Assembly: GCA_032622095.1 (NCBI GenBank)
Contig: CP136061.1
Location: 9,204,447 to 9,268,446, forward strand
Direction of reading: 5' to 3'
DNA length: 64,000 bases
Source of the DNA: Siphonodentalium dalli
Lineage: Eukaryota; Mollusca; Scaphopoda; Gadilida; Siphonodentaliidae
Position 1 is the first letter of the stretch, and each line of letters opens with the position of its first letter. Positions 24,472 to 35,489 of this stretch are shown piece by piece. The position numbers and the translations under genes were made by a program. The notes under the pieces were generated by a model. The model had not been told where the DNA came from. It ran no database searches and was given only the letters and a program-made list of their open reading frames with translations.

Positions 24472-27400
24472 TCAGCCGAGACCATCGGGTGTAGATCGTA
24501 GAACGTTGACAGCCTTGCTCGCATGCAGAAGGAATGTTGCGGTCGAGTCGACGATGAAATCCAGAGGAAAATCCGATATATTTAATATGTTACATCTTGA
24601 ACCTAAAAGCATGGCACACAAGTCGTCAACGGTAAGCGAAGCCATGAACATGTATATTGGAATTCCGAATCTGTTCGTTATGAAATCCCAGTATATGTTT
24701 CGCGCATGAATCAATATGCCCGATTAACACGAGAACATGATATGTGTTATTTCACTGTTAAAGCGAACAGAGCAAAGGTTACAGAGAGTATTGTTGTTGA
24801 ATGCTGTCCTATTCAGTAACCGGCACAAGTTGACATATTTGGATGATAAATGTGCTTGGGCGTGTACTCGAGTCCATATTGACCAACAGTCTAATGGATT
24901 ATGGTGAACTTTTGATAGAACAATTAAATTTGGATCAGAATGTACAGCACAACGCCATGAGTTAATATAACAATTTTGCACAGCTGTTTTAGCAATCCTC
25001 TTCCACACTTCTTTTGCTGGGAACAGACCTTCATCGAGATATTCTAGGAGATAACATTTTAGATTGTATTTTTCGAGAATTTGAAATATATCATGAACAT
25101 AGCCGGAAGATGATCTTCTAAACAGACGTTGCTTGTGCGCTTTGAGTAGGAACAGTCTCAGATGAGTTTGGTGGTGAAGTGGTAAATGGATAAGGTTTCC
25201 AAGAAAGCATAATTTTCAGGTATGAATTTCCTGTTCGATGGGCATCAATCCAAGTAATCCAAGGGACAGTCTAGTGCTTGCCCTTTTCGGTAGTGACTGG
25301 ATACTCTTGATACATGTTCGGAGTGATCTTTCCATTATCATGAGACCAGAGGTATATTGCATGGGTAAGAGTTCGCATCCGTATAATGCTTTCGGCAGAA
25401 CAACACACTTTAGGATCTGCCTCAGTGAAACAGGAGTCAAAGATGCAGTTAACTGTCTCTTAGCAATTGAGAAAAATGTTTTGCGCATTTTCAGAGAAAC
25501 TAAGTGTCCATGTGATTTTCCTGTAGCGAATTTATCTTGTACAATTCCTAAGTGCGTGCTCTCTGTTTTCTCTGGAATGGTGCTCGGGCCTAAATGCCAT
25601 GTTCTGTGAGCTTTGGAGTGGCCACTTTTTGACTCGTTAAATACAATAATGTTGCTTTTAGTACAAGAGAAAGAAAATCGCCACCTGATGCTGTATTGAT
25701 AACACATGTCGATTAAACTGTCGAGGCCAATTTTATAAGTGTTATATCGTCCGCCGTAGTAGGTGCCGCGCATGAAATATTGTTTATGGAGAGTCCCATT
25801 CGTGTGGTCGTTAGGATTTCAAGAAGGTCATTTATGTACACTAAGTAGCAAAAAGGTGAGAGGATACCTCCTTGCCTTGTTCCTTGGCTAATCACAAAGG
25901 AGTTTGACAGACATCCGTTATAACGAACTTGGCTTGTGATGTCACTGTATATGCACTGTAACATGCAAATGGCTTTTCTTGAAAAACCAAGGCGAAGAAA
26001 CTTGAATAACAGTCCGGTGTGCCATACTTTGTCGAAAGCTTTTTTAGAGTCTAAAAATGCAACATAAAGTTTGGAACTGTTTTCATGTGCGTACGATATG
26101 GCCTCTTGAAGGACGAAAGTTGTCATGTTACAGCCCACCCTAGATTGAAATCCATTCTGAAGGTCATGTGGGAATGCAGCCAGTATGTCACTATCCATGA
26201 ATCGTTTGAGAAGTATGGCTTCAAATATTTTGTATAACACGGGTAGTAATGATATCGCTCGGTAACTGTCCGGGAGAGTTGCAGGTTTAGGTTCTCCCTT
26301 GTATAATGGCACGATAATACCCGCTTTTAACGTCTCTGGAATATATTCAAAATCTAGAAATGCGTTGAACAACTTGCACAAACATAATAACAAGAGATCC
26401 GTTCCATGTCGCACGTGTTCGTTGGTTATACCATCATGACCGCTTGCTTTGCCAGATTTTAGTTTCCTTATAACATTTTCAATTTCAGCCGAAGTTATGG
26501 GAATTCCAAACAAAGGACATGTTTTATGCCCGCTTTTCAAACATTCAGATACTTCCCTCTCTACATAGGCTTCAAATAACGTGTCTTCGTGTGCTGGGGA
26601 ACTGTACAGGTCTTCGAAATATGCGGCCCAGCCAGAAAGAATGTCAGCATGGTTTCTACAGACCTGACCGCTGAATTCCATAGCAGAACAGATTGCCGGT
26701 GATGCTCCTTTTTGTGGTCGCAATGAACGCCAGAATAACTTATGGTTGTTTCTTGCATGTGACTCAAGTGTGTAGCTTAAGTTTCCTTGGTAATTTCGAA
26801 CTGCATGCCTATGTACCCGCCTAAAATCACGCTTTGCTTGTTTGTGATCCACATACGTCCGTTTGCATGCGCTACGTGGCTTGCCGTCTTCTGACCAGGC
26901 ACGATACATGGAAATTGAGTGTTTTTTAAGATTATCTAGTTCGGAATTCCAATAGGGCTTTCTGTGTTGTCGTGTAGATCTAACTGGAACGGCAGAAGAT
27001 GCAGCTGCATGCAATGCGTCTACAATGTCGTCATAGAAAAATGCGATATCGTGCTTGGAATGGATCACGCGATTACACAGATCAGCGCATCTCACATCCA
27101 AAGTGTTTTTATACAAAATTGTGTCCATACGGCTCCACAAGTAAGCTATTTTTGTTTGCGTTGGCTGAATATTATTAGAAATGTCCGGGAGTGTCATCTT
27201 GCATGTTACTGGCATATGATTCGAAGTATTGATTGCATTGTCAGACAGAATCCAGCTATTTTGTATTAAGTCTCTATCACTTGAAGACACCAAAATATGA
27301 TCAATGAGAGAGGGCTTGTTTGTTAAACAATATGGTATGTGAGAGAATTCATTACCGCCGCACGCGTTGCTTACTGTTGTGGAAATCAGTTCACAATTAT

Positions 27401-27956
27401 CCAAAAACTGAAGAAATAATTCGGAACGATCATTGAGATCAATGGGCGCAGTGTTTAACGACCCTTTCGGTATGTGAGCGTTAAAGTCCCCCATTATTAT
27501 CACACTTCCTTCTGCAGAGTACATCGCACATAGTTCCACTAAAGATTCGAGGCATTCACTAAAATAGTCATCTCCGTGATTTGTGTTAGGGAGGTAGACT
27601 TGAATAATTGTCAGAATGTGTTTGTCCATTATCAACTGGACACCAACGAATCTATTCTCGTCGATACTGATTGCTGTGCATTTATGTTGAAGGGAATTGT
27701 GAATAAGCAATCCAACACCGTCTCTTGTGAACTTTCCACCTGTTTTTGTTTTAATTACAGTTCCTGGCTTGGCTGTGTATATATATTTGTCACTTAAAGT
27801 GTGTAAAAAACACAAGTTTTCTGAGTCTAGCCAGTGTTCTGATACGCCAACAATTTGATAGCTCTCACGTTTAAGAATGTCAGATAAATATGAAGCGCTA
27901 CCTTTTATCCCTGTGGCATTCCACGTGAAAATTCCAATTTCAGAAATTGTAACCAT
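24472..27956 (-). pseudogene. LINE ORF2: endonuclease plus reverse transcriptase, one frameshift and two stops
   Basis: The ATG at 27956 is chosen because it lies 10 nt after the ORF1 stop and opens EIGIFTWNATGIKGS. Positions below count from an upstream in-frame GTG at 28004. Endonuclease: VSEHWLD (54-60), MGDFNAHIP (171-179), NTSNHMPVTC (259-268). RT: IIVPLYKG (563-570), FLDSKKAFDKVW (650-661, first catalytic Asp), SQGTRQGGILSPFCY (706-720), then TADD (750-753), where Tyr of the usual YADD is Thr. A frameshift near 25720 moves the thumb (LPKALYGCELLPM) into another frame. A TGA at 25216-25218 and a TAA at 24724-24726 break the C-terminal region, which has NTLCNLCSVRF...H...C. It would nick and copy RNA into the genome, but cannot now. 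Confidence 0.88.
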
Positions 27957-27966
27957 GGATAGTATT

Positions 27967-28697
27967 TTAACGAGCGCGTTTGTGCCATGGGCGACAGTAT
28001 GCACCTATTGGCCAGAAACCAGTGTCTATTAATGGATAACTGTGGTCCTTAATTACATTGAGTTGTGCACAGACCATACCCGTGCGCGCACTTGTCATCA
28101 GTTTGAGGTAAGTCGGAACCACGCCGCGGTCAGTTAGGTATCTACTAATTGTATCTCTGGTGGTTCCGGGCACGATACCACCGACGTAGTAGCGTTGAAT
28201 TTGTTTGAGCACATTATAGTCAGAATTGTGTGTTGCTTTATTGTGGGAATAATTGTCTTTCGTGCCATTTGCTTGTGAGGTGGGTATCATCGTCGCATGA
28301 CATTGATCATTCAATATTACAGATGGGATTGTTCTGGGAGGTGTGTGAGAGTTATTTACATGCAAGCCTTGTGGTCGAACTTGGGTGTCAACAGTCGAAA
28401 CTCTGGGTTGTTGATTTATAAATGCATTGTTCGTTGCATAACACTGATCGTTCCTGACTCTAGTTGGTATAGGCATATAACACATCTGAAGACGATCCCA
28501 CTCTGGCTCACTGCTTACATCTCTGGGTTGTGGAGCAATCATTGCTTGACCAGGAATTGACTGTTGTTGTCGATGACACAACGCATTTTGCGACGAATAA
28601 ACACGCCCACTTAGTACAGGACAACTCTGCATTCGAGGCGTTGTGGGTCTAGATGAAAAAACAGTATTTGTATGTGATGTTCCGATAGAATAAGAAC
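27967..28697 (-). pseudogene. LINE ORF1, C-terminal part, 5'-truncated
   Basis: The frame is open from the 28697 boundary (NSKRSYSIGTSH) through an internal Met at 28632 to a TAA at 27967. The N-terminal two thirds is Gln/Pro/Thr-rich and probably disordered. The C-terminal 80 residues hold YYVGGIVPGTTRDTI and GFWPIGAYCRPWHKR. That arrangement is an RRM-like terminal fold I associate with ORF1 of invertebrate LINEs (from memory). Its expected role is RNA binding in the element ribonucleoprotein. The true start and any upstream domain are lost. Confidence 0.75.
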
Positions 28698-29101
28698 GCT
28701 TGGAATTTGTTCCTATAGCTAGCTGTAGAAGTTAATTTATTTATTTTTAATTTTGATTGATTTTTCAAAACTAGTTCAAGTGTTGTATTTCCAGAAATAT
28801 ATAATAATAACAAGTCCTGCGTAGCAGGGGACTGAACTCTGCCTGGAGTTTGGGACCGACGTCGTTGAACTTGCAGGATGGATGGATCGATGGGATGCAT
28901 GCATGGTCGGTAATAGGTCAGAATCAGACGTTACATCAGCCATATATATAGTCGCGCGGCTGTCGTAAACCGATCACAACGATATTGGTTCGCATCAACT
29001 GGCCATGCATGCAGTAACTGCCAGTAAGACGTCGGTTGACGACGGAATGCCAACCGTATACGCCATCGTCGCTGTTTATCTACGGAATGCCAACCGTATA
29101 C
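28698..29101. repeat. Dispersed repeat family, second copy, left part
   Basis: Nearly identical to 23155 onward (a few changes, including an 8-bp insertion after CCATGCATGC). It ends at GTATAC, where the 6.2-kb element begins. The remainder resumes at 35303. Confidence 0.92.
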
Positions 29102-29826
29102 GAGTCAATATCAATTTTGGTCAAAATGTATGTCCTCGGTGGATGATGAGTGCACAATACAACGTGTGGATCCCAACTATTGTTCCTAGTGTGCATCTCC
29201 ATCACTGTCATAACATCCACACACAAATAAGCGTGATGTTCGGGTATATATGTATGTAATGGGCTCATTAATGGCCAGATTTGACCAAAATGGCCTGTCC
29301 CCAGGAAAATTTGACAGGCTAAAATCGAAATTTCGATATATTAACTACATGCCACCGAGAAAATCCTCTGGCATATCATTAGTTTAGTTCTTGATATGAA
29401 CTACTGTCGCATATACACCGCCCAAGATTGAACTTAACTAAGTGAAAATTGCTCAGAAACTTTGTACCTCAGCATTTTGTCTCTCATGTAACGAAGTGCT
29501 ATTTACTGGACATAATGACGTATCCCTGATATTTATAATCTCCGTATTTTGTGCTCCGTGACGCTGTGTATGTCACAATATCAGAAACGCATGTCGTCTG
29601 AATCAAAAAACAACTTGCGATAACACAATTATATAATAGGTAGGTTGACCCCCTCGCGTACTTTTCAAAGTCGTCTTTTAAATAACGCATGTTTGTTCGC
29701 TATAACATATGTATAATTATGTTTCAAATAAATGTTTCGGAAGCTACTGTGGTGTATTTTATACTTCCCTATTTTCGCCATACTGGAGGGAGAACTCACT
29801 GAATGCCGTGACCAGAATGGTCTGTA

Positions 29827-29880
29827 CATCTCTACTGTAACGTTCTCTGTTGTAACAAGCCAAAACGTTACAGGAGAGAC
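29827..29880. repeat. Short hairpin, 16-bp arms
   Basis: TCTCTACTGTAACGTT (29830-29845) pairs with AACGTTACAGGAGAGA (29864-29879), one mismatch. It lies in the non-coding left part of the 6.2-kb element. Confidence 0.7.
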
Positions 29881-29959
29881 CAATACTGTAACGAAACGGG
29901 AAGGATGCTGTTTACAGAGGCTGTTTGCGCGTGAACACATGCAACACCAAGCTGAAATA

Positions 29960-31080
29960 TCTAGAGGGTGTAACTGGGGTCTTGTTCTTCTTTCAGATTA
30001 CAAAATATGTTTGATTTGGAAAATATTATCATTTTCGTGCGTCGATGTTTTGAATTTTCGTTACATGAAAGATATGTTTATGTTACATTAAAGATGTTCT
30101 TATGTGGTAAGTCGATTTTTCATTTCATGTGATTGTTATGAAACCATGATAGCCGGGAGAAATCATCAATTATAACGAGACTGTTACTTTTTTATTAGTT
30201 ATTCCTTCGGTTGCAACATGATTCCGTGTACGATCTAACTCAAATCGAGTGGCTGTTACAGTAAATACAACAATTGTTATCCAGAGGACATGCATGTGGC
30301 ATTTAATAATTTTTCTCTTTTCTTTGCCGCGGAAATATATCACACGATATACATAATATTTAATTGGTTATGTTTGTCTTTCAACTCGACCTATTTTTCT
30401 GGTTTGGATAATAGTAACCTTTCTAGTGTTAAATTTGGGAAATTAGTGTTACACGAGGGATATATGTATGTTATAGTAAGGATATTGATACGTTGGGAGT
30501 TGATTAGGCGTTAGGGGGACGTCTTTTAAACAATATGGCCATGGGGTAAAATGTATTATAATGAGTTCGCTAAGTTATAATAATCACGCGTGCCAATTCC
30601 TTCACGATATCATGTACGCTCTTCTGAAAGCATGTGTCCGTTACATTAAATACATCCAATGCTATGTGTACGATCTGCCTGAGTTTCCTGGTGCCTCAAA
30701 GTTTCCAGTGTGCCGGGAAATATATCACATGATGTGCCAATGATTGAGCAATACTTTATTTATCATTCACCTAGCAATAGTTCTTTGATTTTAAAAATAT
30801 TACGTTTTCTAGCGTTGAGGTTTTGGCTTTATTGTTACACGAAAGATATTATTAAGTATAGGTTAAGTATGTTCGTGTATGTTATGTCGATATTTTGTTT
30901 CAGGGAAGGCTTCCGAACTACGACAGTAGGAAGTAAATATATATTATAATGCTTTTCGTTAGTTATATTAGTCGTGTGTGTTCATTGTGTGCACGATCGA
31001 ACACAACTTGAGTGGTTGTTACAGAAATACAGCCAGTGTTATTGGAAGGACATGTTCTTGTAAATTGTTACAACATATTG
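29960..31080. repeat. Diverged direct repeats inside the 6.2-kb element
   Basis: Two or three loosely similar blocks: GTGTACGATCTAACTCAAAT...GTGGCTGTTACAG at 30222 and GTGCACGATCGAACACAACT...GTGGTTGTTACAG at 30993. The phrases GAAATATATCACA and GTTACACGA-AGATAT also recur. Non-coding; probably old duplications within the element. Confidence 0.5.
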
Positions 31081-31099
31081 TCCCATATAGAAATGAATT

Positions 31100-33621
31100 G
31101 TGTCACGAACATTGAAAACAGTTAGCGGAACTATGAGGATTCATCAATTGAAGTCGGTTACACCACTGAACATTTCTTTCAGAGATACTAGCTGTGAATG
31201 TGACAGTGAGAGTGGTATTGGTAAGGGTCGTGCATTTAAAACTGCTAGTTTTGAAAGCCAGGTGAGCGAGACAGCACTGGTGGTAAATGGGAACAGGATG
31301 CAGAAGTTTGTGTTGAAGATAGGGGTGAATCAGTAAGAGTTGCCCCTTGCGTTGAAGTTATTTGTGAGAACGTAGTTCCGAATAAGATATATGTGATTGA
31401 TGAGAGCGACAAAGTTGCCGAGAATGTAGTTGTGCAAGTTGCAAAGAAATTCGAAAAGCGTATTGTGGCTCGGAGGAATGTGAAACGGTGTGTAAAGAGA
31501 ACAAGTAATGTGAGAGGTGAATATGGGGCGCCATCCCTGCAAATATTCGTTTTCGGAGATATCTCCTTGGATCCAAGCAGATATCTGCTCGCATTATGCA
31601 GATATCTCTTCGGTTTCAATGAGATATCTGCTTGGAATATGGAGATATCTCCTCGGAAATATTTTCAAGGAGATATCACCTTGAAACCGAGGAGATATCT
31701 CCCTAATGCGAGCAGATATCTGCTTGGATCCAAGGAGATATCTCCTTGGACCCAAGCAGATATCTGCTCGCATTATGGAGACATCTCCTTGAAATATGTT
31801 CAAGGAGATATCTCCTTGGATCCAAGCAGATATCTGCTCGCATTATGGAGATATCTGCTTGAAAATATTTCAAGGAGATATCTCCATATTCCGAGCAGAT
31901 ATCTGCTTGGATGTATTTCGAAAAAATGGAAAAAAACGTATATGTACTGACTACTGTGGAGAAATCATTAATAATTCATGGCCGCGGTTTTCCAAAGAGA
32001 TATCTCCATAATCCAAGCAGATATCTGCTTGGAATATTTTCAAGGAAATATCTGCTTGGAATATGGAGATATCTCCTTGGGTCCAAGGAGATATCTCGTT
32101 GAAAACTATTTCAAGGAGATATCTCCATAATCCGAGCAGATATCTGCTTGGATTATGGAGATATCTCCTCGGTTTCAAGGAGATATCTCGTTGGAAATAT
32201 TTCAAGCAGATATCTCGTAGTTGCGATGAGATATCTTCTAGGATCGAAGGAGATATCTCCATAATCCAAGCAGATATCTCCTTGGATCCAAGGAGATATC
32301 TCCATAATGGACCATATTCCAAGCAGATATCTGCTAGGAATTGCAATTCCAAGGAAATATCTCCACGAAACCGAGGAGATATCTCCGAATTACGAGGAGA
32401 TATCTCCGAAAACGAATATTTGCAGGGATGGCGCCCCATAGGTGAAGGCATATGTGATGGAAGTAGGATTGCAAGTGGTGAAGAGATACGCGAAGAGGTT
32501 GAGCAAGGTGGTAGCGCGGTTAATGAATGTTCTGAGTCGAGCGGTGTGCTGGTAGATGTGGGGATTGAGTGTGAGAAGATGGAGGTTGAGGAACGAGGTA
32601 GCGTGGTTAATGAATGTTGTGAGTCGAGTGGACGTGTGCTGGTAGATGTGGCTGTGAGGGATCGGGAGATATGCGAGGAGACATGTGAGGAGATAGTGGT
32701 TGAACAAGGTGGTAGCGTGGTTAATGAATGTTCTGAGTCGAGTGGTGTGCTGGTAGATGTGGTTGTGGGGAGTCGGGAGATATGTGAGGAGATGGAGGCT
32801 GAGGAATGTGGTAGCGTGGTTAATGCATGTTGTGAGTCGAGCGATGTGGTCGTTGAGGGTGAGGAGATATGCACGATTGCGAAGGCAGATCCAGTTTGTA
32901 GCGAGATTAGCGCGTTTGAGTTTGATGTTGCAGCGGAAGTGGTTGTGGTGGTGAGGAGATATGTGAGCAGGTAGAGGTCGAGCAAGGTAGCGTGGTCAGT
33001 GAAAGTTGTGAGCAGAGTGGTGTGCGCGTCGATGTGACTGTTGTTGATGACGACATAGTTGATGGAAGCTGGGTTGAACATGATTATTGCAAGAATTATG
33101 AGTCGAGCATGCACCAAGGTTCACATGTAGAGGTTGCCGCGGAAATACGGGGCGAGCAGATTTGTAAGAAGACGGTGGTTGAGCAAGGTGGTATATCGTG
33201 GTTAATGAATGCGGCGTGCAGGATCCGGGTGTAGTTTTTGGAGATGGGGAGATATGTGAGGAGATGAAGGCTGAGAAAGGTAGAGGCGTGGTTGTAGAGG
33301 TAGGTCCGATGAGTGAGTTTTGTGCGAATGGAAAGGCAGATAGCATGATTCCTGGTGTGGATAAGTACGTACTGGTTGAGTATCAGAAATCCATATACCC
33401 TGGTATTGTAGAAGAAATGTCTAAGCGTGAATTGCTTGTTAAATGCATGAAACGCGTTGGCGTTATATATTCTAACTGCTTTTGCTGGCCGAAAAAATGT
33501 AATGACTTCTTGGTATAATTATGATGAAGTGATCTCGTTTATTCCAGATCCACAACTGATCGAGGGGTCTCATTCACATTTCGCTGTTGGGGAATGTGCG
33601 TGGCCCGAGACTCGGCGATGA
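31100..33621 (+). pseudogene. Decayed acidic repetitive protein gene of the 6.2-kb element, unrecognised
   Basis: Frames join as: 31100-31330; after a frameshift CVEDRGESVRVAPCVEV, DKVAENVVVQVAKKFEKR to the nested element at 31522; then in the same frame after it, GICDGSRIASGEEIREEVEQ. Four or five repeats of about 35 residues follow (REICEEMEVEE, GSVVNECCESSGVLVDV). A frameshift near 32945 and another near 33195 precede a C-terminal domain: DKYVLVEYQKSIYPGIVEEM, KCMKRVG, CFCWPKK, and after one more shift SWYNYDEVISFIPDPQLI to 33621. The last part resembles C-terminal modules I recall in invertebrate TE-linked ORFs (WP...D...W-Y...IP-P), but I cannot name it. At least three frameshifts and one insertion inactivate it. 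Confidence 0.5.
31522..32440. mobile_element. 919-bp nested element with 45-bp perfect terminal inverted repeats and a GATATC palindrome array
   Basis: The two 45-bp ends (31522-31566 and 32396-32440, starting TATGGGGCGCCATCCCTGCA) are exact inverses. Direct repeats GGTGAA lie at 31516-31521 and 32441-32446. The interior is a train of self-complementary 12-14-mers, GGAGATATCTCC and GCAGATATCTGC. I counted about 31 GATATC centres in about 860 bp, mostly 24-27 bp apart, joined by CCAAG/CTTGG-type linkers; the only long gap is 31915-31995. The stop-free frames on both strands (DISLxxRYLL-like) are by-products. It interrupts the host reading frame, which rejoins in phase without it and one GGTGAA. 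Confidence 0.92.
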
Positions 33622-33678
33622 GTAAACTGTTTTAAAAGTTATCATTACTTCACCTCACTAATATACTTTTTTTTATAT

Positions 33679-33749
33679 GTGAATATAATCACAGGTCCCT
33701 AGAACAACAATTGTGGTAAATTTTTGTTCTGGGGACCTGTGAATATAAT
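33679..33749. repeat. Hairpin with flanking direct repeat
   Basis: CACAGGTCCCTAGAACAA (33690-33707) pairs with TTGTTCTGGGGACCTGTG (33724-33741). TGTGAATATAAT precedes the left arm and overlaps the right, as if a tiny foldback had inserted. Confidence 0.75.
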
Positions 33750-35302
33750 GAAGGTGGAATTCGTGCTTGTAATGATGAATTCGAGCAACGTGCATCTGGA
33801 TAGCTTATCTAACACCAGGAACATGTACTTATATTTATGAAACACGGACATGCACTTGTTTTAATTTATCTCAACCGAGCACAAAGCTAAACGAGACAGG
33901 TATATACGAAAGGGATTCAAATATACAATGTGTGCTAATTTACATGTATCCGGATAACTCCATAGCATATCCATGTCATACGTTACTCGAATCTATCACA
34001 ATAGTTTAACCTACACACAATATTCTTTATCCTTACATATTGTCCAGTACGCGGGCATCTCTTCACCACATAGTTGTATTATATTTAAACACAAACGAAT
34101 GTTAGTGTACGTTCATATTATTTCATCTGATAAAGCAAAGGATAGAGTGTTCACCCGACTATAACCAATGTATATCGTGTAACGACAATTTATTTACTAT
34201 GGTATTCAGTTAACAATATTCGTTATACCATATGTGTACTAAATGTGTAAAAAAACACAGTTGGGCATTTATTATGAAAAGAAATTCCACAAATTGAACC
34301 TCGTTTTATATTATAGCCTGTATATATGCTATGCGCCTTTTTTGTCAAATCGTGTAATCTTTACTGTAACGCACATCATATATTGATATAGAAATACGCG
34401 TCAGAAAACATCATTAAGTATTTGGGACATAAATTCTCGCGAGAATTGCCATAATATTGAATTTGCACTGATGCCAGTACATGATTATGATACCTAGATG
34501 TATACAAATGACATTTCGCATATGACTGTGTCAGTTGTGTAACGTTGTGGTCCTTACTGTAACAAAGCATATTCCTACATCGTATAACAAACGTCAGATA
34601 TCTTGATTGTGTAGTTCGTCGCTGTATTTTATTTATGAATAACAGGTTTTATCATCTTGTTAGCATATTTCGTAACTCTGGATTTCGACATGACTTGTAT
34701 ACAGAAATTTATCAGAAATTGTCCACCCCGTAGCAAATATGTGTATTTCGTGTTGCGCTGAAGTCCTTCGTGTAACACATATTATTTTGTCATCTATAAA
34801 TGAAACGTTATATATTTCAATTCCAGTTTTGTTCAATATTTGGTGGACAAGGAGTGTCCAATTCAATATTATGTTAGAAAGTGTGTGACATTTAATTATC
34901 TTCATTTAATAAAGTTTAATGTTGTGTTGAAATTAAATTTTTCTGAGAAAAATGTGTTCCATTGTGGCCCCCATTGAAAACAAGCTATACAAAGGGTAAA
35001 TGTTTTCTCGATCTATGCATTACCGGTCAATACTCAATTCGGATCAAAAAGTACTCAAATATCTCTTTTCTGAAAAATGATATACCAGATGATAATACTG
35101 TTACAGAAGAGACATAATTTCCCGACTTCCACCATTCATAGCATCATAAAATATCAGTGCTGGATGTTTAAGCTCGAACTTCAGTCGTTTCTTCCAGTGC
35201 AATAGCTATTTATCTCGAAATGATAACAACTTTCCCCATTATCGGAAATAAAAAAATCCCATGTGGCATATCTGTAATTTTGACCAAAATTGATATTGAC
35301 TC

Positions 35303-35391
35303 ATACGCCATCATCGCTGTTTATCTCATTCATGTCGATTTGAAAATCCAGGACGCGCGTTATTTCCGATGGATTTGTTGCCGTGGCAAAG
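35303..35391. repeat. Dispersed repeat family, second copy, right part
   Basis: ATACGCCATCATCGCTGTTT through GTTGCCGTGGCAAA matches 23545-23632. It is the continuation of 28698-29101 after the 6.2-kb insertion. Confidence 0.92.
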
Positions 35392-35489
35392 GTGAGTTTC
35401 AAAATTGAGTTGAATTTTAATTGTTTTCGTTAGTGTGTGTTTATATGATGCAGAATATATGAAAGGGGACGACATATTTTTGTATTAAT

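Larger units (their letters stand above)
24440..28697 (-). mobile_element. CR1/Jockey-type LINE, 5'-truncated, near complete ORF2
   Basis: The minus-strand order is ORF1 C-terminal part (28697-27967), a 10-nt gap, ORF2 endonuclease, reverse transcriptase, C-terminal region (27956-24472), then an undefined 3' end near 24440. The 5' boundary at 28697/28698 is exactly where a copy of the dispersed repeat begins. That fits the usual 5' truncation of a LINE on integration. Damage is limited: one frameshift and two stops in ORF2. No target duplication was identified. Confidence 0.85.
29102..35302. mobile_element. 6.2-kb terminal-inverted-repeat element, target duplication ATAC
   Basis: Perfect 26-bp terminal inverted repeats begin GAGTCAATATCAATTTTGGT (29102-29127 and the inverse 35277-35302). 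The host repeat is interrupted: left flank GTATAC, right flank ATACGCC, while the uninterrupted copy at 23155-23632 reads GTATACGCC. The duplication is therefore ATAC (29098-29101 and 35303-35306). Contents: about 2 kb of diverged non-coding repeats, a decayed acidic reading frame (31100-33621) holding a nested element, and 1.6 kb without genes. A 4-bp duplication fits several cut-and-paste groups (for example Sola, Chapaev, Ginger). I see no DDE/DDD transposase, so it may be non-autonomous. Confidence 0.9.

Noticed and set aside
32757-32954. Arg/Trp-rich plus frame
   Set aside because: Out-of-phase reading of the acidic Glu/Val repeat frame.
31393-33117. Open frames on both strands reading DISLxxRYLL-like repeats, including a 388-codon minus frame
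   Set aside because: Palindromic GATATC units are open on both strands by construction. The minus frame continues over the plus-strand acidic coding remnant and is its shadow.
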